Source: Pseudoalteromonas phenolica (GTDB taxonomy: Bacteria; Pseudomonadota; Gammaproteobacteria; Enterobacterales; Alteromonadaceae). Taken from it: a DNA stretch of 64,000 bases. The stretch lies in assembly GCF_001444405.1 (NCBI RefSeq), contig NZ_CP013187.1, positions 1,302,001 to 1,366,000 of the forward strand, read 5' to 3'. Shown here in pieces: positions 25,936-32,024 of the stretch (positions are counted from its first letter, which is position 1; each line of letters starts with the position of its first letter). Below the pieces are notes generated by a model, which made no database searches, was not told the DNA's origin, and was given only the letters and a program-made list of their open reading frames with translations. A program made the position numbers and the translations under genes.

Positions 25936-26949
25936 ATGGCGTCAGTCTCAAGTGCATATTTGCACAGTGTTTTGGCTTTTTTGAATGAGCAGGGCATAGC
26001 TATAACAGAGATAAAGTGTGATATCGCACAATTCTCATCTGAGCGCGTTGCCATGCAAACCTATGTTGATTTGCTTAATTATGGCGCAGAGAGCTCAGAG
26101 CTGAGCTTGTTTGGGTTTGAATTGGGTAAGTGCATTCAAGCAAGAGATTATGGTGTACTGGGCTATTTGGTCGAAAGCTGTGAAAATCTCGCACAGGCCA
26201 TAGATGTACTCAGGCGATTTGATGCACTGGTGGCTGATATAGGCCAAACTCAGCTAAATGTGACTGACACATTTGCGCACTTAGATTGGCAACCGCTCAT
26301 CACCGACTGCAAACAGATGGTACTTCGAAATACCACAGCTTGGGTTGCGACGGTGAGAAAAATCCTCGGTGAAACGCTTTCCCCTCATCAAGTGTCATTC
26401 AGCTTTGCTCTGTCAGCGCAAGAAATTGTACAGCTAAAAGCGTGGTTTAAGTGCGAGATAATAACAAATGCTAATGAAAACCGCATAAGCTTTGATAGGT
26501 CGCTGTTGGCACTTCCATTTACATCTGAAAATAAAGCCATCTTTCTGGCTCTGGTTAAACTTTCTGAAACTGAACTCTCACAAAAAAAGCTTTATCAACC
26601 TGAGCTTTCTCAAACTATTCGAAACAGTAACATCAAACAGCAAGTCACTACATTACTCAGTGCTACAAGCAGTTTACAGGGATGTGATCAAAAACGTATA
26701 GCCGAAGCACTCTTTATGAGTACGCGAACACTACAAAGAAAGTTGAAAGCGGAGCAAGTGAGTTTTTCGACTATGTTGGAGGCTGAACGTAAATCTCGTA
26801 TAGATAACTTACTTAAACACAATACCATTGCTCAAACCGCCTATGAACTTGGCTTTATGGAGCAATCTTCATTCACCCATGCATGTAAAAAGTGGTTTGG
26901 CATAACACCACTGGCTTATCAAAAATCACTAACAAACAAAAATGCTTAA
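25936..26949 (+). CDS. AraC-family transcriptional regulator
   Basis: 337 residues from ATG 25936 (the open frame extends to a TTG at 25912). The N-terminal ligand domain has the Arabinose_bd/OruR pattern (ELSLFGFELGKCIQARDYGVLGYLVESCENLAQAI). The C-terminal 85 residues hold two HTH motifs: KRIAEALFMSTRTLQRKLKAE and IAQTAYELGFMEQSSFTHACKKWFGITPLAYQ. It is divergent from the SRPBCC/desaturase pair with about 100 bases between, so that pair is its likely target. Confidence 0.88.
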   Translation: MASVSSAYLHSVLAFLNEQGIAITEIKCDIAQFSSERVAMQTYVDLLNYGAESSELSLFGFELGKCIQARDYGVLGYLVESCENLAQAIDVLRRFDALVADIGQTQLNVTDTFAHLDWQPLITDCKQMVLRNTTAWVATVRKILGETLSPHQVSFSFALSAQEIVQLKAWFKCEIITNANENRISFDRSLLALPFTSENKAIFLALVKLSETELSQKKLYQPELSQTIRNSNIKQQVTTLLSATSSLQGCDQKRIAEALFMSTRTLQRKLKAEQVSFSTMLEAERKSRIDNLLKHNTIAQTAYELGFMEQSSFTHACKKWFGITPLAYQKSLTNKNA

Positions 26950-27050
26950 TAATTCATTACAATTTTGTTGATGATATTCAGTTTAAACCTTTGGATCTTA
27001 AATAAAAATGTTTTAGCTTAGTAGACGAAATTGAGAATAGTAGGGGGTTG

Positions 27051-27260
27051 ATACCAATCCTCAATAACACTTAATCATTTTGAGGGATTAAACCTGATGA
27101 TAGCTGCGTTAAAGATTTCTCATTTAGAGCAACCAAATAACGAAATATTTGCCTTGCCTACATGGATGTAGGTACCTCAGCGATAGCAGGACGCGTGAGC
27201 GGTGCTACCAACAAGGTTTTCTTGCCTCAAAATAGACTACTTAGTTAAACGGACTGGTAT
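27051..27260. repeat. MITE-like element, copy B (210 bp, with 48-bp insertion)
   Basis: Same terminal sequence and arms as the copies at 23827 and 30022, but carries about 48 extra bases after ATATTTGCCT. The extra part includes the palindrome CCTACAT-GG-ATGTAGG (27157-27172). The element ends 3 bases before the cupin start codon. The remaining 100 bases of this 314-bp intergenic stretch, after the AraC gene, show nothing recognisable. Confidence 0.85.
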
Positions 27261-27263
27261 GAG

Positions 27264-27629
27264 ATGAAACAAGATCAGATCAATTTTGCAGACAAATTTG
27301 CTAAATTCAATGAGCAATGGTCACCTCGAGTGATTGCAGAGATGAACGATTATCAGTTTAAACTGGTTAAAATTCAGGGCGAGTTTACCTGGCACGATCA
27401 CAAAGACACAGATGAAGTCTTTATTGTCATCGAAGGCGAGATGGGTATTGAGTTTCGCGACAGAGTTATACACCTTAAGGCAGGTGAAATGTGTGTGGTT
27501 TCAAAAGGCGAAGAACACAAGCCATTTGCAGAACAAGAATGTAAGGTAATGATTGTTGAGCCAAAAGGGGTGGTAAATACCGGTGAGGCTGGCGGTGAAC
27601 TGACTGCAAAAAACGATGTGTATATTTAA
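27264..27629 (+). CDS. Cupin-domain protein
   Basis: 121 residues. Cupin motif 1 (WHDHKDTDEVFIVIEGEMGIEF) and motif 2 (GEMCVVSKGEEHKP) provide the His and Glu metal ligands of the jelly-roll fold. Close relatives are annotated only as cupin or mannose-6-phosphate-isomerase-like proteins. The start codon directly abuts a MITE, leaving no normal ribosome site except what the element itself supplies (GGACTGG..GAG). Function unknown. Confidence 0.82.
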   Translation: MKQDQINFADKFAKFNEQWSPRVIAEMNDYQFKLVKIQGEFTWHDHKDTDEVFIVIEGEMGIEFRDRVIHLKAGEMCVVSKGEEHKPFAEQECKVMIVEPKGVVNTGEAGGELTAKNDVYI

Positions 27630-27630
27630 G

Positions 27631-27828
27631 TAACCTGAGCTCTGGATAATAAATCTATCTCCAGCGGCTACTTTCAACGTTAACTGCGTTGAATTTACTT
27701 GCAATAGACCAGCTATTGACGCGCAAATTCGCCTTGTTATCGTTAAAAGTCTCCGGCTGCAGACTTGAAAAATCACTAATTATTTTAATATCAATATGTA
27801 AGTAAATCTCTTAACCAAAGTTCAGGTT
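27631..27828. repeat. Second inverted-repeat element family, copy 1
   Basis: Left end TAACCTGAGCTCTGGATAAT and right end, read inverted, TTAACCTGAACTTTGG match imperfectly; both ends and an internal CTGCAGACTTGAA block recur at 28056-28167. About 198 bp with no protein coding. It fills most of the space between the cupin and zinc-ribbon genes and is unrelated to the ATACCAATCCG family. Confidence 0.65.
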
Positions 27829-27852
27829 AAGTAATTTTAAAAAGGAGCGGTT

Positions 27853-28059
27853 ATGTCAAACGGTTGGAAATGTCCTAAATGTGATTGTCGAGATTATGAA
27901 ACAGATACCATTGCAACAACGGGCAGTGGCTGGTCAAAAATTTTCGATATGCAAAATCGTAAGTTTACAGCTGTGACCTGTGTGCACTGTACTTATACAG
28001 AGTTTTATAAAAGTAGTACAAGCACACTGGGGAATGTGTTTGATTTGTTTACTAATTAA
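27853..28059 (+). CDS. DUF2082-like zinc-ribbon protein
   Basis: 68 residues. CPKC (7-10) and CVHC (43-46) frame a single zinc ribbon, with the ending TEFYKSSTSTLGNVFDLFTN typical of the DUF2082 'nucleic-acid-binding Zn-ribbon' family. GGAG lies 8 bases before the ATG. It stands alone between two copies of the same inverted-repeat element. No function has been established for the family that I know of. Confidence 0.78.
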   Translation: MSNGWKCPKCDCRDYETDTIATTGSGWSKIFDMQNRKFTAVTCVHCTYTEFYKSSTSTLGNVFDLFTN

Positions 28060-28167
28060 CCTGAATTCTGGATAATAAATCTATCTCTAGCTGCAGACTT
28101 GAATAATTATTTATCGGTTCAATATCAATACGTTAGTAAATCTTTTAACCAAAATTCAGGATGATTA
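28056..28167. repeat. Second inverted-repeat element family, copy 2 (short)
   Basis: Starts TTAACCTGAATTCTGG, overlapping the stop codon of the zinc-ribbon gene, and ends with CCAAAATTCAGG. It shares GATAATAAATCTATCTC, CTGCAGACTTGAA and the terminal blocks with the copy at 27631 but lacks about 85 internal bases. Confidence 0.62.
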
Positions 28168-28197
28168 AGTTATTGATTGAAAAGGAATTTTAAATAT

Positions 28198-28503
28198 ATG
28201 GCAAAAGTTTATTTATTGCTCGCTTTTTTGGGCGCGGTACTCCCATATGGTGCCTTATTACCTTGGTTATTTGATAATGGCTTAAATCTACAATTACTTT
28301 GGCAAGCAATCACAGCAAACAATATCAGCGTGTTAGCTTGGTTAGATGTGGTGATAGCCGCAGTGGCACTTATTTGCTTCATCGTAACAGATAGCAACAA
28401 GCATCAAGTTAGAGGCGCTGCATTTGCGATAATCGCGACCTTGACTGTCGGTGTAGCGTGCGGCTTGCCACTGTATTTATATCTCAAAGAAAAGAATAGG
28501 TAA
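28198..28503 (+). CDS. DUF2834-like small membrane protein
   Basis: 101 residues from ATG 28198 (AAAAGGA upstream; the open frame goes back to a TTG at 28177). Three hydrophobic segments: YLLLAFLGAVLPYGALLPW, VLAWLDVVIAAVALICFIV and FAIIATLTVGVACGLPLYLYL. The layout and the opening match DUF2834 inner-membrane proteins. It ends 8 bases from the last gene of the convergent reb cluster. No function known. Confidence 0.72.
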   Translation: MAKVYLLLAFLGAVLPYGALLPWLFDNGLNLQLLWQAITANNISVLAWLDVVIAAVALICFIVTDSNKHQVRGAAFAIIATLTVGVACGLPLYLYLKEKNR

Positions 28504-28510
28504 GTACAGA

Positions 28511-28780
28511 TTAAGGCTTAAATTGTTCGAGGATTTTTGCCGACTCTTTACCTATGTTGGCAAATTGCTCGGTGCCTTTTTCGAGCACTTTTTGCGCCTC
28601 TTCAATGACCTTTGAATACTTTGGGTCGCCCGTAGCCAAAAGCTGAGATAGCGCTACACCAATCGCTGTAGTGGTAATGGTGCTGAGGTTTCTTAAATTA
28701 TCGGTGGCGTCTTGCACGGCAATAGCCGTAGACTGAGCTACGGCTTGTTCAGCTTTCTTGCGTGCATTGACATCCGACAT
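28511..28780 (-). CDS. Reb-cluster small helical protein (paralogue of 30290-30583)
   Basis: 89 residues, last gene of the leftward R-body locus. AQSTAIAVQDATDNLRNLSTITTTAIGVALSQLLATGD is nearly the same as the matching stretch of the protein at 30290, so the two are paralogues. Ala- and Gln-rich helix with no Cys, no signal peptide, predicted helical throughout. It shares the small size and Ala/Thr/Gln-rich helix style of RebB proteins but not their core motif, so it may be a RebA/RebC-like partner or assembly factor. Confidence 0.72.
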   Translation of the reverse strand: MSDVNARKKAEQAVAQSTAIAVQDATDNLRNLSTITTTAIGVALSQLLATGDPKYSKVIEEAQKVLEKGTEQFANIGKESAKILEQFKP

Positions 28781-28792
28781 GATAGTGCGAGA

Positions 28793-28969
28793 TTAACCTT
28801 GCGATAAGATCATGGCGCATGAAGTACTGACAGAAGCCGTACTCACAGTTTGCGAACTTTGCTGAATGGTCACGGCATTTTGCATCATTAAGCCCACAGT
28901 ATCAGCGAGGCTTGAATCAGACAGCTGTGTGATGATGTCAGAAATGGTTTTTTCGTTGCTATCAGACAT
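28793..28969 (-). CDS. Short RebB-like protein
   Basis: 58 residues with a good ribosome site (TAGGAGTAAGT before ATG 28969). LADTVGLMMQNAVTIQQSSQTVSTASVSTSCAMIL aligns with the RebB-like part of the 132-residue protein at 29582 and with the NA-H-NAT-x-QQ core of the larger RebB proteins. It begins MSDSNEKTISD. Stops 12 bases before the next gene starts. Too short for an independent assignment, but its position between two other reb genes and its own ribosome site make it real. Confidence 0.68.
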   Translation of the reverse strand: MSDSNEKTISDIITQLSDSSLADTVGLMMQNAVTIQQSSQTVSTASVSTSCAMILSQG

Positions 28970-29028
28970 ACTTACTCCTAGATAACAATGGGAGCTAATC
29001 TAGCCCCCAAACATGCTATAAAATTGAG

Positions 29029-29307
29029 TTACCCTTTCTCAATTAACTCTTCGGTCGTTCTGCCCAGTACCGCACTGCCAATTGCACCGAGCGCATTAAC
29101 ACCCTGCACGGTTGCAGCTTGCGCCATGATATTGGCATTCTGCTGTGCGCTGGTGGCATTATTCCCAGCGTTTGATAGTGATAAACCCAACGCTGTGTAG
29201 AAATTACCCATTGCCATCGCAGGGGTATCTGCTAGTACTTTGGTATTTACTTGAGTAATAGAGTCTGTGATCTGTTCATTGACTTTATTGAGTTGTTTGT
29301 CGGCCAT
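29029..29307 (-). CDS. rebB: RebB family R-body protein
   Basis: 92 residues. Contains the RebB/'killing trait' pattern: ITDSITQVNTKVLADTPAMAMGN, then NAGNNATSAQQNANIMAQAATVQGVNALGAIGSAVLGR. Members of this family polymerise into R-bodies, coiled protein ribbons that unroll and can puncture membranes in Caedibacter. This copy is the most diverged of the five full-length RebB proteins (MADKQLNKVNEQ start). Good ribosome site (AAGGAC). It is in the left block of the cluster, downstream of the MITE. Confidence 0.9.
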   Translation of the reverse strand: MADKQLNKVNEQITDSITQVNTKVLADTPAMAMGNFYTALGLSLSNAGNNATSAQQNANIMAQAATVQGVNALGAIGSAVLGRTTEELIEKG

Positions 29308-29316
29308 AATGAGTCC

Positions 29317-29589
29317 TTATTCCGTTTGATTGTCTGCTTGCGTTGTCGGCACACCAAGTTGTTCACTGAGTGCTGACATGGCTTGAGTGAGTGTTTTGTC
29401 AACGTCATTCAGCATGGCGTCAACGTGTTTAGAAATTTTGCTCGCTTCTTCAAAAGGTTGGTGCTCGTTTAACACTTTTTGATTGCCTTGCAGGAGCGCA
29501 TTGACCTCTTGCTGCTTGCTTTTTGTGAGCGCAGTAATTTGTGCTAATTGCTCAGCACAATGAGCTTGAATTGTTTCGGTACTATTCAT
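29317..29589 (-). CDS. Reb-cluster helical protein, unknown family
   Basis: 90 residues, not similar to RebB. Predicted long helices rich in Gln, Lys and Glu (EQLAQITALTKSKQQEVNALLQGNQKVL) and a single Cys (11). Its start overlaps the upstream gene by 8 bases and its stop is 9 bases before the RebB gene, so all are translated together. It may be a coiled-coil assembly or chaperone component; no homologue recognised. Confidence 0.65.
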   Translation of the reverse strand: MNSTETIQAHCAEQLAQITALTKSKQQEVNALLQGNQKVLNEHQPFEEASKISKHVDAMLNDVDKTLTQAMSALSEQLGVPTTQADNQTE

Positions 29590-29980
29590 CGTCAGTTGAC
29601 TCTTTGGGTTTTTTGCCTAAAAAGTTAAACAAGTTGAAGCGCTTTTTCTGTGGAGGCGGGGGCGTTACTTCCTCTTCAGGCTCTACATCTTCAATATCTG
29701 AATCTTGCTCAAGCTGTAAGGGAGCTGGAGGAACTTGGGACGCAGCATGAGTTTGTTGAGTCGACGCTGGTAAATGAGTCGGTGTTTGCAATAATCGAGC
29801 ACAGGCATTGGTGATCGATGCCGAAGTGGTCATTTGTGCACTTTGTTGGTTGGTGATCGCATTATGCATCGACAAACCCAATGTCTCAGCGAGGGTAGCT
29901 TCAACCATACTGGTTGGCTGCTGTGAAAATGGGTGGTTGTCTTCAGGTACTTGGTTTGTGGTATTTTGTTCGTCACTCAT
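29582..29980 (-). CDS. RebB-like protein with long acidic, proline-rich tail
   Basis: 132 residues. After a polar opening, VEATLAETLGLSMHNAITNQQSAQMTTSASITNACARLL (about 27-65) aligns with the short RebB-like protein at 28793. The second half is Gln/Pro/Glu-rich (PEEEVTPPPPQKKRFNLFNFLGKK) and looks disordered with a short basic/aromatic end. Such a fusion could act as a cap, anchor or adaptor for the polymer. It is the first gene after the MITE insertion and so may have lost its original promoter or share a readthrough transcript. Confidence 0.68.
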   Translation of the reverse strand: MSDEQNTTNQVPEDNHPFSQQPTSMVEATLAETLGLSMHNAITNQQSAQMTTSASITNACARLLQTPTHLPASTQQTHAASQVPPAPLQLEQDSDIEDVEPEEEVTPPPPQKKRFNLFNFLGKKPKESTDDE

Positions 29981-30021
29981 TGCTTTGTCCTTGCTTTAAG
30001 CACGCAAAAACTGCGTAGATT

Positions 30022-30183
30022 ATACCAATCCGCAATAACACTTAATCATTTTGAGGGATTAAACCTGATGATAGCTACGTTAAAGATTTCTCATTTAGAA
30101 CAACTAAATAACGAAATATTTGCCTAGCTAGCGACAAGGTTTTCTTGCCTCAAAATAGACCACTTAGTTAAGCGTATTGGTAT
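30022..30183. repeat. MITE-like element, copy C (162 bp), inside the reb cluster
   Basis: Same length and ends (ATACCAATCCG ... GGTAT) as copy A with only a few base differences. It lies in the 309-bp gap between the right reb block (ends 30290) and the left block (starts 29980), apart from a hairpin at 30252. Confidence 0.87.
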
Positions 30184-30251
30184 TAGTTAGAAATTAAATA
30201 CAGCTTATCGCCTATCGCTTGAACAAAATCGGGGCTTTTTACTGAAAATAC

Positions 30252-30282
30252 GGGGATGATTAAGGCAATAAAACTCATCCCC
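30252..30282 (-). terminator. Possible terminator after right reb block
   Basis: Arms ggggatga / tcatcccc, 15-base loop, 8 bases past the stop at 30290. The following leftward sequence is only moderately T-rich (GTATTTTC), so termination may be partial. Confidence 0.5.
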
Positions 30283-30289
30283 ATAGTGG

Positions 30290-30583
30290 TTATTCGGCGG
30301 TCTCGTGTAACACAGTGGCAATTTTTTCGCCCACCACACTGAAGTTTTCAGCACCTTGAGAGACAATAGATTGTGCCGTTGAAATAGCTTCAACATATTT
30401 GCTATCACCCGTTTCTAGAAATTGTGATAACGCGACACCAATTGCAGTTGTACTTAAGGTATTGAGGTTACGTAAATTGTCAGTTGCATCTGCCATTGCC
30501 AAGGCGGTAGATTGGGCGATTGACTGTTGTGCGCTATTAACTGCAGACTCACCTGCCTCAGGGGCTTGGTTTAGATTACTCAT
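30290..30583 (-). CDS. Reb-cluster small helical protein (paralogue of 28511-28780)
   Basis: 97 residues. AQSTALAMADATDNLRNLNTLSTTAIGVALSQFLETGD matches the protein at 28511 almost residue for residue, while the two ends differ. Ribosome site AGGAG precedes the start. It follows a RebB gene, just as its paralogue follows the left-block RebB genes, suggesting that a RebB-plus-partner module was duplicated. Function is unknown; a role in R-body assembly is inferred from context. Confidence 0.74.
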   Translation of the reverse strand: MSNLNQAPEAGESAVNSAQQSIAQSTALAMADATDNLRNLNTLSTTAIGVALSQFLETGDSKYVEAISTAQSIVSQGAENFSVVGEKIATVLHETAE

Positions 30584-30651
30584 ATTTTACTCCTGCAAAA
30601 AAGCCCTTAGTTGCAAGGCAAGTAAGGGCCTGAAGGCATCAGAAAAAGCGA

Positions 30652-30927
30652 TTAAGCGCCTGGCTCAATAATGCTTTCAGCACTGCGGCCAATCACTGAG
30701 CTACCAATAGACATCAATGAATTAACACCTTGCACAGTTGCAGCTTGCATTGTGATTGCAGCTTGTTGTTGTGCCGCAGTTGCATTGTGCGCAGCGTTAC
30801 CTAATGCTTGGCTTGTTGACATGAGTAGGTTACCCATTGCCATTGCTGGTGTTTCACCTACAACTTTAGTGTTTACTTGTGTAACTGAATCAGTAACTTG
30901 CGGGTTTACTGTTAGTGCATCTGCCAT
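30652..30927 (-). CDS. rebB: RebB family R-body protein
   Basis: 91 residues. Near-duplicate of the proteins at 31020 and 31368: VTDSVTQVNTKVVGETPAMAMGNLLMSTSQALGNAAHNATAAQQQAAITMQAATVQGVNSLMSIGSSVIGR. Ribosome site AGGAG 8 bases before ATG. It is separated from the neighbouring upstream copy by a terminator hairpin, so it is probably made in smaller amounts or from readthrough. Predicted almost all-helical, without Cys, and without a signal peptide. Confidence 0.93.
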   Translation of the reverse strand: MADALTVNPQVTDSVTQVNTKVVGETPAMAMGNLLMSTSQALGNAAHNATAAQQQAAITMQAATVQGVNSLMSIGSSVIGRSAESIIEPGA

Positions 30928-30985
30928 GATTTTCTCCTGTGACCGAGTCGGTCCTTATTAAGAATAAATAAAATTAAGAATTAAA

Positions 30986-31011
30986 AAGCGCCATACAAAT
31001 TGTATGGCGCT
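30986..31011 (-). terminator. Internal terminator/attenuator in reb cluster
   Basis: Perfect inverted repeat with arms AGCGCCATACAA (30987-30998) and TTGTATGGCGCT (31000-31011), read leftward then followed by TTTT and a long A/T tract. It lies 9 bases after the stop of one rebB and about 60 bases before the next, so it should reduce expression of everything downstream. Confidence 0.8.
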
Positions 31012-31019
31012 GAGCGCGA

Positions 31020-31286
31020 TTAGCCTTTTTCGATGATGCCTTCAGCGCTTCGACCTACTACAGAGCCACCAATTGACATTAGTGAGTTAACACCTTGCAC
31101 AGTTGCAGCTTGCATTGTAATTTGCGCTTGTTGCTGTGCTGATGTGGCGTTGTGCGCAGCATTACTTAATGCTTGGCTTGTTGACATTAATAGGTTGCCC
31201 ATCGCCATTGCTGGCGTTTCACCTACAACTTTTGTGTTTACTTGAGTTACTGAATCAGTGATTGCACCATTAACTGTTGCTGTCAT
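31020..31286 (-). CDS. rebB: RebB family R-body protein
   Basis: 88 residues, differing from the copy at 30652 in few positions of the core (ITDSVTQVNTKVVGETPAMAMGN and NAAHNATSAQQQAQITMQAATVQGVNSLMSIGGSVVGR). Good ribosome site (AAGGAAATT). It lies directly ahead of the internal terminator, so is among the most strongly expressed copies if transcription starts upstream of 31928. The DNA of these copies is also very alike, indicating recent duplication. Confidence 0.93.
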   Translation of the reverse strand: MTATVNGAITDSVTQVNTKVVGETPAMAMGNLLMSTSQALSNAAHNATSAQQQAQITMQAATVQGVNSLMSIGGSVVGRSAEGIIEKG

Positions 31287-31367
31287 GATAATTTCCTTTC
31301 TTTAGGTTAATTTTGACTGTTAAGTCGTTAAGTTAAATGAGAGATTTTGCCAAACAAAACCGCTCAA

Positions 31368-31655
31368 TTAAGATAAAATCTCTGCGGTACCCCGGCCGAT
31401 CACTGAGCTACCAATAGACATCAGTGAATTCACACCTTGTACTGTCGCTGCCTGCATTGTGATTGAAGCCTGTTGGTTACCGGTTGTTGCATTTAGCGCT
31501 GCTGTGCCTAATGCTTGACTGGTTGCCATATGCACGTTACCCATTGCCATTGCAGGTGTTTCACCAACGACACTGGTGTTTACTTGCGTAACTGAGTCAG
31601 TGACCTGGCTATTTACTTGAAGTGGTGTTGCTGCACCACCAGCTGCTGCTGCCAT
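31368..31655 (-). CDS. rebB: RebB family R-body protein
   Basis: 95 residues. Same family core (VTDSVTQVNTSVVGETPAMAMGN, NATTGNQQASITMQAATVQGVNSLMSIGSSVIGR) with an Ala/Gly-rich N-terminus (MAAAAGGAATPL) not found in the others. The tail is short (GTAEILS). Ribosome site AAGGAAACAA. Second gene of the presumed transcript. Confidence 0.92.
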   Translation of the reverse strand: MAAAAGGAATPLQVNSQVTDSVTQVNTSVVGETPAMAMGNVHMATSQALGTAALNATTGNQQASITMQAATVQGVNSLMSIGSSVIGRGTAEILS

Positions 31656-31709
31656 AGTTTGTTTCCTTCTTCATGTTAATAATTCGCTCATTCCTAGCGG
31701 CTTGAGCTT

Positions 31710-31925
31710 TTATGCTTTCGCATACTTGGCACCAAGAGAGAGAATTAAATTCGCTCCAATGGCGGTATTTGTTTTGATCAGCACATTGTGTTGTTGCTGA
31801 GAATATGTTGCATTGTGAGCAGCATTACCCAGTGCCTGTGCCGTTGCCTGAACTAACATGGCACGAGAAACTTGGGGTGATTGTTGGTTAACTAAGTCTT
31901 GTATTTGTGTGCTTAGGTCTTCCAT
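31710..31925 (-). CDS. RebB-like protein, promoter-proximal short copy
   Basis: 71 residues from ATG 31925 (a GTG at 31928 adds one). MLVQATAQALGNAAHNATYSQQQHNVLIKTNTAIGANLILSLG aligns with the second half of the RebB core, but the VNTxVVGETPAMAMGN half is replaced by IQDLVNQQSPQVSRAML. It is the first reb gene, 100 bases from the end of the regulator gene, and begins the leftward series. It may be an initiator or minor subunit. Confidence 0.75.
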   Translation of the reverse strand: MEDLSTQIQDLVNQQSPQVSRAMLVQATAQALGNAAHNATYSQQQHNVLIKTNTAIGANLILSLGAKYAKA

Positions 31926-32024
31926 CACAGTGTTCCGTGCTTGTTTCTATAGGTTCATATTAGGGGGTGCTGAGTTTTGTTAATCGGGCAATTGCGCTAA
32001 CAATTGCCGCGAAAGTCGGGTTGT

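Noticed and set aside
27501..27776. Leftward 91-codon ORF
   Set aside because: Runs through the cupin gene and the inverted-repeat element, with no ribosome site or family match.
23827..30183. The three ATACCAATCCG repeats as a CRISPR array or integron attC sites
   Set aside because: They are 162-210 bp, kilobases apart and bounded by inverted ends, which fits MITEs; there are no spacers, cas genes or integrase.
30399..30961. Rightward ORFs across the rebB genes
   Set aside because: The leftward frames match the RebB core and have ribosome sites; the rightward ones are repeated shadows caused by the near-identical copies.
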